NCBI GenBank assembly: GCA_963665075.1
Contig: OY762063.1
Span: forward strand, 2,604,001 to 2,668,000
Length of the DNA: 64,000 bases
Reading direction: 5' to 3'
Origin: JAPULR01 sp963665075
GTDB taxonomy: Bacteria; Chloroflexota; Dehalococcoidia; Lucifugimonadales; GCA-2712585
Shown: in pieces, positions 38,657-45,964 of the stretch
How positions within the stretch are numbered: the first letter of the stretch is position 1
Layout: every line of letters begins with the position of its first letter
The notes under the pieces: generated by a model
Told to the model about the DNA's origin: nothing
What the model saw: only the letters and a program-made list of their open reading frames with translations
Databases searched by the model: none
Made by a program: the position numbers and the translations under genes

Positions 38657-41146
38657 ATGAGGCTGCTGCTCGCGGCGGTGGCGTTGGCTGCCGTTATTGC
38701 GATGGCGTTCGCAGCCGGAGACGCAGGGTCGGTGGCGGCGGACCATCCCAAGGAATGCGAAGTAACGGACCTCGGCTCCCTTGGGACGGAATCTGACGGC
38801 GGGCTGGAGGCTGCGGGGCGCTGGAGCGGCGATGACTGCGAATCCGTTTTCCGGGCGGGCAGCGATTCTCACAGGTATCGGTTCGAGATTCTGGACGCCG
38901 GACGCGTCAGGATTGATTTGTCGTCTGACGAGGGCGATTCCTTCCTGTATCTGATGTCGGAGGACGGCAGGAGAATAATTGACAACGACGACGGCGGGGC
39001 GGGCCTGGACGCTCGTATAGAGCGGGATCTTGTGCCTGGGGTTTACATGGTGGAGGCGACGACGGTAGGCGGACGGGATAGGGGGCCGGGAGACTTTACG
39101 CTCTCTGTCAGCTACGTGGAGGGCTGCGACGTGATGCATCTGGGCGACCTTGGCCCGGAGGAAGACCTGACGGATACGGGTTTATGGTCGTTGGACACCT
39201 GCGGCTCCGCATTCGTCGTGGCGCATCCCGCGTACCGCTATTCGTTCAATCTTCCAGAGGATGGTCGGGTGCGGATAGACCTGGAGTCGGAGCACGGAGA
39301 CGCCGTGCTTTCCCTGGCGTCGGACAAGGGCATCATTGCCGCCAACGACGATGGCGGAGGGGCCCGCAACTCGCGCATCGAGCTATTCCTGCAGGCGGGC
39401 GTGTACCTGATTGAGGCGACCACGTATCTGCAGAGAGATCTGCAACCGCTTATCGCCGACTTCACCCTTACCGTCAGCATGGTGGACGAGGAAGCGAAGT
39501 TGGACAAGTTCCAGCTCAAGATCGAGGAAACTCACGCGCCCGACGTGGTTTACGCGGGGAAGCCTTTCGACGTTCACTATCGGGTGGGCAACATTGGTTA
39601 TGGGGACCTGGCGGACGTGGGCGGACACGCATGGACGTACGTGGTGGCGCCTCCGCGGTTCTACCGGTTCGGCAATAAGCTGGAGGCGGAGGACGGGTTC
39701 TGGGCGCCCGGGGTTTCCTACCACACGGGCGAAGAGACGGCGAGCGCGGTCAGCGCTTTCACCGGAGAGGTGAGGTCCTTCGAGGTGACGCTCGACACGC
39801 CCGGCCCTTCCTGGGTGTTTGTGGCCACTCTTGTCTACGATGAAGATGACAACGAGGTGGGGTTCCAGGGCCTTTGGCGGAACCTGATGGTGTTGAGCGG
39901 GTACGAAATCGACCCGATGAAGGTGCACGTGGACGGGCTGGAGTACGAAGTGTCGGCGGAGGCGGACGAGGAAGGGGAGGTGACGGCGTCGGTGACTTCG
40001 GTTCTCACGCCGGAGGCGGAAGTTTTGGAGGAGTTGCGGGCGAAGGCTTTGTATTCGGCGGGAGTTCAGACGCAGATGCTGGAGGGCATCTTCGAGCGGC
40101 CCGCGGTGGCGAGTCTGCCGACGACGGGGGAGAGGGAGGCGACGAGCGTTCCTAGTCCGTCGTCGGCAGACCTGATGAAACTGTTTGGAAACCAGTACGC
40201 GTCGGCGCTGCGGGATTCAGGGATGAAGAATCCGTTGCTGGACGGGCAGTCGGTGAACCCGGTTGAGGTGGAGGAGCTGCTGCTGGGGATGGGAGAGTTT
40301 GCGGCGAAGCAGGCCGTGTCGCTGGTGGCGACGTGGAAGGCGTTGGACGCGAGGGTTGGAGACGCGGCGCCCATGAGCTTCGATGACGCCTTCGGGCTGC
40401 ACTCGCAGCTGTGGTACGGGGAGAAGGCGCTTGCGCCGATGGTTGAAGCGGCCAAAATAGTGAAGGCGGCTCGTGCTGCGGATGCGGGCTGGGAGGACGA
40501 GGGAGTGCAGCAGATGATGGAAGTATACGATGACGCCTACTCGTGCAGCAGGCCTGCGTCCATAGCGACGCCCTTGAGGAGGGCGGAGGTGTTGGACCTG
40601 CCGTGGATGCTTACGGCGGACTCTGAGATGCGCGTTGCGCTGCCGATGTACGAGATGGCGGTGGACGCGGTGTTGTGCGGGAATGGCGCCGATGATGAGA
40701 ACGAGCAGTTCTTGGTCAACCTGTTCATCGATGACAGCCGGGCGTTGTTGGGGATGTTCGACATAGCGCCGCCGGCCCCTGCCGCACCCGCGCCGTACAA
40801 GCTGCGGGTACTTTCGAGGCTTGGCGAGGATGGGCAGATAGAGCATGGGGTGGAGTTGAGCGACGGGGAGCAGATCTTCCCGGAGACGCGTCACCTGCCT
40901 GCGGATGCTGAGGTGGACGAGTGGGTGGAGAGCAGCGAGGTGCTGGTGGAGGTGGACGAGGAGGAAGAAGAGGGGATAGGGCATATCCGGTCGCGTCGGC
41001 TGGAAGACGGGCGCGTTGAGGTGGGGTACGTGACGGTCAGCGGACGGGAGGTGGAGCCGAGGGTGAGGTATCTGCCGTCGGAGATGCCTGTGGGGGTGTG
41101 GTTCAGGAGCGGGAACGTGACTGCGCCGCGGGGTGATGGGTCGTAG
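38657..41146 (+). CDS. Secreted protein with two PPC-like domains and a long helical region
   Basis: 829 residues from ATG 38657, where a signal peptide begins (MRLLLAAVALAAVIAMAFAA). The frame is open upstream to 38438, but that would put 73 polar residues before the signal. Two PPC-like beta domains follow: HRYRFEILDAGRVRIDLSSD with SFLYLMSEDGRRIIDNDDGG, and YRYSFNLPEDGRVRIDLESE with AVLSLASDKGIIAANDDGGG. Then comes a CARDB-like beta segment (VVYAGKPFDVHYRVGNIGYG) and an alpha-helical region of about 300 residues. The C-terminal 105 residues (SDGEQIFPETRHLPADAEVD onward) are duplicated in the pseudogene at 45239-45553. Extracytoplasmic; function unknown. Confidence 0.75.
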   Translation: MRLLLAAVALAAVIAMAFAAGDAGSVAADHPKECEVTDLGSLGTESDGGLEAAGRWSGDDCESVFRAGSDSHRYRFEILDAGRVRIDLSSDEGDSFLYLMSEDGRRIIDNDDGGAGLDARIERDLVPGVYMVEATTVGGRDRGPGDFTLSVSYVEGCDVMHLGDLGPEEDLTDTGLWSLDTCGSAFVVAHPAYRYSFNLPEDGRVRIDLESEHGDAVLSLASDKGIIAANDDGGGARNSRIELFLQAGVYLIEATTYLQRDLQPLIADFTLTVSMVDEEAKLDKFQLKIEETHAPDVVYAGKPFDVHYRVGNIGYGDLADVGGHAWTYVVAPPRFYRFGNKLEAEDGFWAPGVSYHTGEETASAVSAFTGEVRSFEVTLDTPGPSWVFVATLVYDEDDNEVGFQGLWRNLMVLSGYEIDPMKVHVDGLEYEVSAEADEEGEVTASVTSVLTPEAEVLEELRAKALYSAGVQTQMLEGIFERPAVASLPTTGEREATSVPSPSSADLMKLFGNQYASALRDSGMKNPLLDGQSVNPVEVEELLLGMGEFAAKQAVSLVATWKALDARVGDAAPMSFDDAFGLHSQLWYGEKALAPMVEAAKIVKAARAADAGWEDEGVQQMMEVYDDAYSCSRPASIATPLRRAEVLDLPWMLTADSEMRVALPMYEMAVDAVLCGNGADDENEQFLVNLFIDDSRALLGMFDIAPPAPAAPAPYKLRVLSRLGEDGQIEHGVELSDGEQIFPETRHLPADAEVDEWVESSEVLVEVDEEEEEGIGHIRSRRLEDGRVEVGYVTVSGREVEPRVRYLPSEMPVGVWFRSGNVTAPRGDGS

Positions 41147-41222
41147 GGGAGTCACCCCCATCCCAACCTTCCCCCGTCGAGGGGGAAGGGGGGAGATGGG
41201 AAACGCCCCTACGGGTTTTGGG
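41147..41222. repeat. GGAGTCACCCCCATCCC...GGGGGAAGG spacer repeat
   Basis: A palindromic unit with arms AACCTTCCCCC and GGGGGAAGG, directly after the stop codon of the secreted protein. Confidence 0.65.
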
Positions 41223-41348
41223 CGATGGGAGCTAATCTGCGACACCTTCCGCCCTCACCGCTCCCTGGACGGACTAACCCCCGCCCAGCATCTTATTCAG
41301 CGCCACCCATCCCTGGTCCCTTACCATTCTGTCTCACATCTACTGAAC
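41223..41348 (+). mobile_element. Transposase C-terminal remnant (integrase-core type)
   Basis: The frame reads WELICDTFRPHRSLDGLTPA, then QHLIQRHPS. The 'RPHRSLxGLTPAxxL' tail is characteristic of DDE integrase-core transposases of IS3/IS481 type. Only about 40 residues are left, with no start, no DDE residues and repeat DNA directly upstream. It is a dead fragment. Confidence 0.7.
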
Positions 41349-41523
41349 GATGGCAGGATGCGTCTCTTATCTGTGGTATATTGTATGTTGACTAACCAGT
41401 CTGGGAACTATGGACTACGGTTGGCGATGTGCATTGACCATAAAACCGATAGCGTTCAGATGATGAGGAACTGAAGATGCGAACGCCGGCATCATTCTTG
41501 ACCAATCGGAACGGTTTCAGTCG

Positions 41524-41838
41524 TTGCATACCCCTGCCCCCCGCGTCGTGAGGCGCATTAGTCGCACATTTGGACTTCTCGCGCTGCTGCTCAGTGCGCT
41601 ATACTCGTTCCATGCCGCGCCTGCAATGGCGCAGACCTGGTCTGCGACGCTGACGGTGGATTTCGACGTATTCGGGGCCGGTTGCGACAACGCCACAGCA
41701 GTGGGATACATGCCTGCTCCACGGGACTTGGCAATGACGATTTCAGCTACGGCGGTACGACATACGATGTTGTTCTTTTGACCTTGTATGGCAATGGAGA
41801 AAGGCTGATCTCAGGACATCCATTGACCAAGGTGTAGA
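41524..41838 (+). pseudogene. Frameshifted secreted-protein fragment
   Basis: A signal-like start (RTFGLLALLLSALYSFHAAPAMA) leads to QTWSATLTVDFDVFGAGCDN. The continuation then lies in another frame from about 41713: CSTGLGNDDFSYGGTTYDVV, then LLTLYGNGERLISGHPL, stopping at 41838. The two parts together match a type of small secreted beta-protein (WSATLTV...C...DFxYxGxTYxV) that I have seen in this kind of genome, so one indel near 41700 has broken the gene. Confidence 0.55.
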
Positions 41839-41883
41839 GTTGCCCTATTCTCAAACTTGTCGGCATAAGGCAGGGAAGAAGAT

Positions 41884-42447
41884 ATGATTCAGATTTACCC
41901 CAAGTTCAGGGCTCCCTTGGTATACATAGCGGCGCTGGCAATCTTTATTCTGCTAGTGGCGGCCTGTGGCGGTGGGGGCGAGTCAGATGAGTCCACACCC
42001 GCCTCTACCGTGGCAACAACGGTTGCCCCGGCTACCACGGCTGCCCCGACGGCCGCCGGCGCTGATGCTGCCCCTCCCCCTCCAACGGACGCGCCCGCAA
42101 AGTCCGTGTCCTTTTCCGGCTCTGAGTCGCTGTTTTTATCTGCCAACGAATCCAGTAAGGTCACTGTAGATTTAGCGGCAAGGGACGTTCTGGAAGTAAC
42201 TTTTGACGTGGTGTCCAATATCACGGGCGGTCAAAACTTCATGTCCGGAGAAGGCAAGGCTTCGGGGGGTGTTCAGGTGGTCATATCAGATCCTTTGGAA
42301 ACCCCTCTGCTGACCATAGATGAAATCATGGACTCTGGAACTGTGTCTGTGGAGGCCGAGGTGAATGGTGAGCACGTGATAATTTTCTTCAACCCTTTCC
42401 CGCTGCAAGCTCAGAGTGTGGAAATGACCTATATCGTAAATCCCTGA
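41884..42447 (+). CDS. Small lipoprotein of unknown function
   Basis: 187 residues. Signal and lipobox AIFILLVAACGGGGE, a Thr/Ala/Pro linker (ASTVATTVAPATTAAPTAAG), then a domain of about 115 residues predicted to be all-beta: SVSFSGSESLFLSANESSKV, VLEVTFDVVSNITGG, EVNGEHVIIFFNPF, VEMTYIVNP. The beta pattern resembles emp24/GOLD-like or jelly-roll domains with 'HVIIFFNPF' as a central strand, but this is a weak guess. ATG follows GGGAAGAAG. It stands alone between a decayed gene and the binding protein at 42745. Confidence 0.65.
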   Translation: MIQIYPKFRAPLVYIAALAIFILLVAACGGGGESDESTPASTVATTVAPATTAAPTAAGADAAPPPPTDAPAKSVSFSGSESLFLSANESSKVTVDLAARDVLEVTFDVVSNITGGQNFMSGEGKASGGVQVVISDPLETPLLTIDEIMDSGTVSVEAEVNGEHVIIFFNPFPLQAQSVEMTYIVNP

Positions 42448-42744
42448 ATTTAACGGCTCAGGATCGCCGGGAGAGATATTTGCACAGGAATGGCAGGCGA
42501 TCACCGGATTCAACCATGGTTATAGGTCGACAAGGGCCAAGGCTGATTTGCGGAATACGTAGATAATTTTGTAATAACTTGCTTTATCCCACCACGCAAA
42601 AGTCTTGGCGCAAAGTCTTAGTTTGAGCTGGGGATTGACAAAGGTGAATTGTCGCTATTAGTACGTAGAGGATTGCAAGATTAATAGTCGGGTCACCACA
42701 TGCTCTTGACCTACTGCCAGGCATAAAATTTGGAGGTGTCTAGC
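42448..42744. other. Spacer upstream of a solute-binding protein gene
   Basis: Unique, AT-richer sequence without repeats. A weak promoter is possible: TTGACA (about 42636-42641), 18 nt, TAGTAC. Nothing else is recognised. Confidence 0.35.
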
Positions 42745-44667
42745 TTGAATTACCCCCACACTCTATTTCGCTGGACAATACCGCTGTTACTAACAAGCCT
42801 GGTTGGGTTGACGCTTCTCATTCTGGCCTGCGGCGGGGATGATGAACCCGCAGCCACGCAGGCCCCGGCTACTGCCGCGCCTGCCCCGGCGACACAGGCT
42901 CCTGCGCCGGCCACGGCTATGCCGGCCACTCCGACTCCAGCGCCTACAGCGGCGCCCACTCCTACAGCGATGACACCTACGGCTACGCAGGCCCCAAGAG
43001 CTACAGCGACTCCAACGGCCACGGCAACACAAGAAATGGTCGAAAAAATTCCTGTGTCCCCGCGGCTTATAGTATCCGTAGTTCCTCCTGCGGACCAGTT
43101 CACTGTGGCCCACGCCCAAGCCCAGACATCAGAAAAGATAATGCCAATCTACGAACACCTTGTGGGGAGACATTATCAAACAGACGTCGAAGTGCCGGAG
43201 CTGGCTACCGACTGGTCGGTGACCCCCGACGGCAAGGTCTGGACCTTTAATCTTCGGGATGACGTTCCCTTTTACAGGAATGCCGAACCCACGGATATGA
43301 TGTTCAGCGCCCAGGACGCTATTCTTGCATTCAACCTCTTGACGGGTATTCTGACTGATAGATCGCGAAGTCCCGGCCTCTGGCACGGAAGGCTGGGGAG
43401 GGATGAAAGCGCCTGGATTGTGGAAAACGATCACCGTCTTAGAATTGAGTTGCCCAAGATTGTCTTGGATCTCCCATTCTTTCTCTCTGAAAAGTGGAAC
43501 ACGGGCATACCGAGCAAGGCTTGGTGGGACACCGTTGGCGGTGAGGACGCGTATATGGCCGATCCTATAGGCAACGGACCCTGGAGCTTTATTGAATTGA
43601 ACCTCAACGTGAATGTGCTCCATGAGCGGGTAGAGAATCATTGGAGGAAGACACCGGAGTTCCACGAGTTTGAGATCGTCTTCATCAAAGAGGCTGCCAC
43701 CCGCCTGGCTCAGTTGATAAACGGAGAGGTCGCCATTGTCGCTATCCCGCGAAATTTGCGGGGTGTGGCGGAAGCAGCCGGGATGGTGACGGCAAGGAGC
43801 ACCTTGCCGGGATATCATCCCCATTTGCGCATCCCCTTCTACCAGCCTGAAAACTACTGCCCAGGTGGCGAACCGGTGCCAAATGGTCGTGAGTGCGGCC
43901 CAACGCCTGGATACGATGTCAACGACCCAATGCGGAACCCCAAGGTGCGATTGGCACTGAACTACGCGATAGATCGAGAAGAAATTAACGACGTTTTCTT
44001 CTTTGGAGAAGGATTCCCATTAGTGGACTACTTCCCACCTTGGCGGGAAGACTTCCTGGATGAATGGGCGCCCTATCCCAATAAAGAAGGACAGACCGGA
44101 CGCGAAGGCGGATGGCCTTATCCTTACGACCCTGAGAGAGCAAAGGAGCTCCTGGTTGAAGCAGGATGGCCCGATGGGTTCAAGACTCAGCTCTGGTTTT
44201 CATCCTCCAGCGGGACAGTGCCGGAGCAGGGAGAGATTGTAGAGACTCTCAAGAACTACTGGGAAGTCATTGGAATCGAGACTGAGCTCGTACCTTTTGA
44301 TGGTAGTTTGACGAGGCGAGCCAGGGGCGCCGACGTATCCAACTGGTCCTTCTTTGCCGCGCCCTCGCTAGACCCAATCTGTGTGGCGCCTTCCTTCTGG
44401 TGGCGGGACCAGGGTGTTGGATACCGTGAGTGGACTGAGATATCCGAGTATAAACATGCCTGCGACGCCACTGCCGACCCGGCAGAGCGCATAAGGCTGG
44501 CTCAGGAGTTTGGCACGTGGTGGATTGAAAACGCCATTAGCGTGCCGCTGCTATGGATATTCGGGGAAGGCACCTATGATCCCAGCATCGTGTCCGAGTA
44601 CAAGGTCAACCAGCTCCACGTGGGGCCCATCCGATACCACGAGTGGACTGTACCGGTGTACCAGTAA
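42745..44667 (+). CDS. Family 5 ABC solute-binding lipoprotein
   Basis: 640 residues from TTG 42745, with GGAGG 8 nt upstream; TTG 42730 overlaps that site. Lipobox LLILACGGDD, then a Pro/Ala/Thr stalk (about 25-95). The SBP_bac_5 domain follows: IMPIYEHLVGRHYQTDVEVP, LATDWSVTPDGKVWTFNLRD, GPWSFIELNLNVNVLHERV, VRLALNYAIDREEINDVFFF, ELLVEAGWPDGFKTQLWF. It should bind oligopeptides, nickel chelates or other small solutes outside the membrane for import. No permease genes flank it, so it must share a transporter encoded elsewhere. A strong terminator follows 28 nt after the stop. Confidence 0.88.
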   Translation: MNYPHTLFRWTIPLLLTSLVGLTLLILACGGDDEPAATQAPATAAPAPATQAPAPATAMPATPTPAPTAAPTPTAMTPTATQAPRATATPTATATQEMVEKIPVSPRLIVSVVPPADQFTVAHAQAQTSEKIMPIYEHLVGRHYQTDVEVPELATDWSVTPDGKVWTFNLRDDVPFYRNAEPTDMMFSAQDAILAFNLLTGILTDRSRSPGLWHGRLGRDESAWIVENDHRLRIELPKIVLDLPFFLSEKWNTGIPSKAWWDTVGGEDAYMADPIGNGPWSFIELNLNVNVLHERVENHWRKTPEFHEFEIVFIKEAATRLAQLINGEVAIVAIPRNLRGVAEAAGMVTARSTLPGYHPHLRIPFYQPENYCPGGEPVPNGRECGPTPGYDVNDPMRNPKVRLALNYAIDREEINDVFFFGEGFPLVDYFPPWREDFLDEWAPYPNKEGQTGREGGWPYPYDPERAKELLVEAGWPDGFKTQLWFSSSSGTVPEQGEIVETLKNYWEVIGIETELVPFDGSLTRRARGADVSNWSFFAAPSLDPICVAPSFWWRDQGVGYREWTEISEYKHACDATADPAERIRLAQEFGTWWIENAISVPLLWIFGEGTYDPSIVSEYKVNQLHVGPIRYHEWTVPVYQ

Positions 44668-44695
44668 AAGACCCCCTGAATCCACGGTATCAAAA

Positions 44696-44734
44696 GGAAG
44701 GCCTGGGACTGAAATCCCAGGCCTTCCTTCATTT
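44696..44734 (+). terminator. Strong intrinsic terminator
   Basis: GGAAGGCCTGGGA (44696-44708) pairs perfectly with TCCCAGGCCTTCC (44715-44727) around CTGAAA, followed by TTCATTT. Confidence 0.85.
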
Positions 44735-45058
44735 GAGGGGGCAGTCCTTAATCTGGGAGATAAACGGCTGTTCCTTCGCTTTAGACAGGGGAAATTCCAA
44801 ATTTCAGGCCATCTACCCAGAGGACGGCTCCCCCAACGCGGCGTAAGCTACATCCCCCAACGTCCGGGTGGTGAACGTCAAGCGGTTAAACGTCTCCCTC
44901 CTCCCGCCTACCCCGCCATCTACACCAACTCCAGCGCATCTGTAATTCCGACAACCGCAGCGTCCCCCGTTTTCACCCCCAGCGCAGCGAACCTCTCCCC
45001 AATGTCATTCTGGGTGGAGCGCATCGGAGTCGAAGAACCGCGTTGCCATCGCAGCCCC
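44735..45058. other. Gene debris of mixed origin
   Basis: No intact gene. On the minus strand about 44920-45000 reads GERFAALGVKTGDAAVVGIT then DALELV and a stop, which looks like the true C-terminus of a decayed gene. I cannot name the family with confidence. The right edge abuts the FecCD-derived fragment at 45059. Confidence 0.4.
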
Positions 45059-45553
45059 ATCCTCATCTTCTTTTCCAACGAGCAGCAGCCCCGCGAGTTC
45101 GTGGAATGGGGCCTGGGCAGCTTCAGTCGCGTAAGATGGGGGGAGATGCCATTCATGTCTGCCGCCATCTGCCTGGCCTTTACGGTGGCTGTACTCACTA
45201 CAAAGCCGCTGAATGCGCTGTTGTTGGGAGAGAACTACGGGCAGATAGAGCACGGGGTGGAGATGAGCGACGGGGAGCAGATATTCCCGGAGACGCGGCA
45301 TCTGCCCGCGGATGCTGAAGTGGACGAGTGGGTGGAGAGCAGCGCGGTGTTGGTGGAGGTGGACGAGGAGGAAGAAGAGGGGATAGGGAAGATCCGGTCG
45401 CGTCGGCTGGAAGACGGGCGCGTTGAGGTGGGGTACGTGACGGTCAGCGGACGGGAGGTGGAGCCGAGGGTGAGGTACCTGCCGTCGGAGATGCCTGTGG
45501 GAGTGTGGTTCAGGAGCGGGAACGTGACGGCGCCGCGGGGTGATGGATCGTAG
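45059..45553 (+). pseudogene. Chimeric pseudogene: FecCD permease fragment joined to PPC-protein C-terminus
   Basis: Bases 45059-45239 repeat 49191-49371 of the FecCD permease gene at a constant offset of 4132 (ILIFFSNEQQ, REFVEWGLGSFSRVRWGEMP, NALLLGENY). Bases 45239-45553 repeat 40832-41146, the 3' end of the PPC-domain gene, at an offset of 4407. The two are fused in frame at GGGCAGA, which resembles GCGCAGA in the permease gene. There is no convincing start or ribosome site upstream, although the frame is open to ATG 45002. It is a recombination product and probably not a functional gene. Confidence 0.75.
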
Positions 45554-45823
45554 CCCGTCGACGGGGTAATGTTGCAAATTGTGTAGGGGCGACCGGCCTG
45601 TCGCCCCTACGGGTTTTGGGCGGGGTGAGCGGCCTTGTTTACCCATTTCGCCCATTCCCTCTGGATTCCCGTCTTCGCGGGAATGACGAAGAGAGGGGGA
45701 ATGACGGGTGCGGCGCTCCGCTCGACCCTTCGACAGGCTCAGGGTGAGCGGGGAGGTTTGGCCAGGGTGAGCGGAGAGGAATGGGCGACCAGCCGGTCGC
45801 TCCTACGGGTTTGGGTGGGCCGC
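45554..45823. repeat. Spacer with four repeat units
   Basis: GGGGCGACCGGCCTGTCGCCCC (about 45585-45606), GGATTCCCGTCTTCGCGGGAATGACG (about 45662-45687), TCGACCCTTCGACAGGCTCAGG (45722-45750) and GGGCGACCAGCCGGTCGCTCC (about 45783-45803). Confidence 0.65.
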
Positions 45824-45853
45824 TTGACAGCTTTCTTTGCCATTGCCTATAAT
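45824..45853 (+). promoter_or_regulatory. Sigma-70 promoter of the iron ABC operon
   Basis: TTGACA (45824-45829), an 18-nt spacer and TATAAT (45848-45853): consensus hexamers. The start site is expected near 45860. Confidence 0.8.
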
Positions 45854-45871
45854 CCTTTGGTTCCAAAAACT

Positions 45872-45884
45872 GATACTAAGTATC
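45872..45884 (+). promoter_or_regulatory. Palindromic operator candidate
   Basis: GATACTAAGTATC, a perfect 6-1-6 palindrome, lies about 12 nt after the predicted start site of an iron-type ABC operon. That is a fitting place for an iron-responsive repressor (Fur or DtxR type, by inference). A related sequence lies at 29737-29749. Confidence 0.5.
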
Positions 45885-45964
45885 GTTTATTTTGCGTTCA
45901 GTTGCCTGTTAACTAGAGGAATAAAACGATATATAGTCTCATATTTAAGGAGAGATAACTGACT

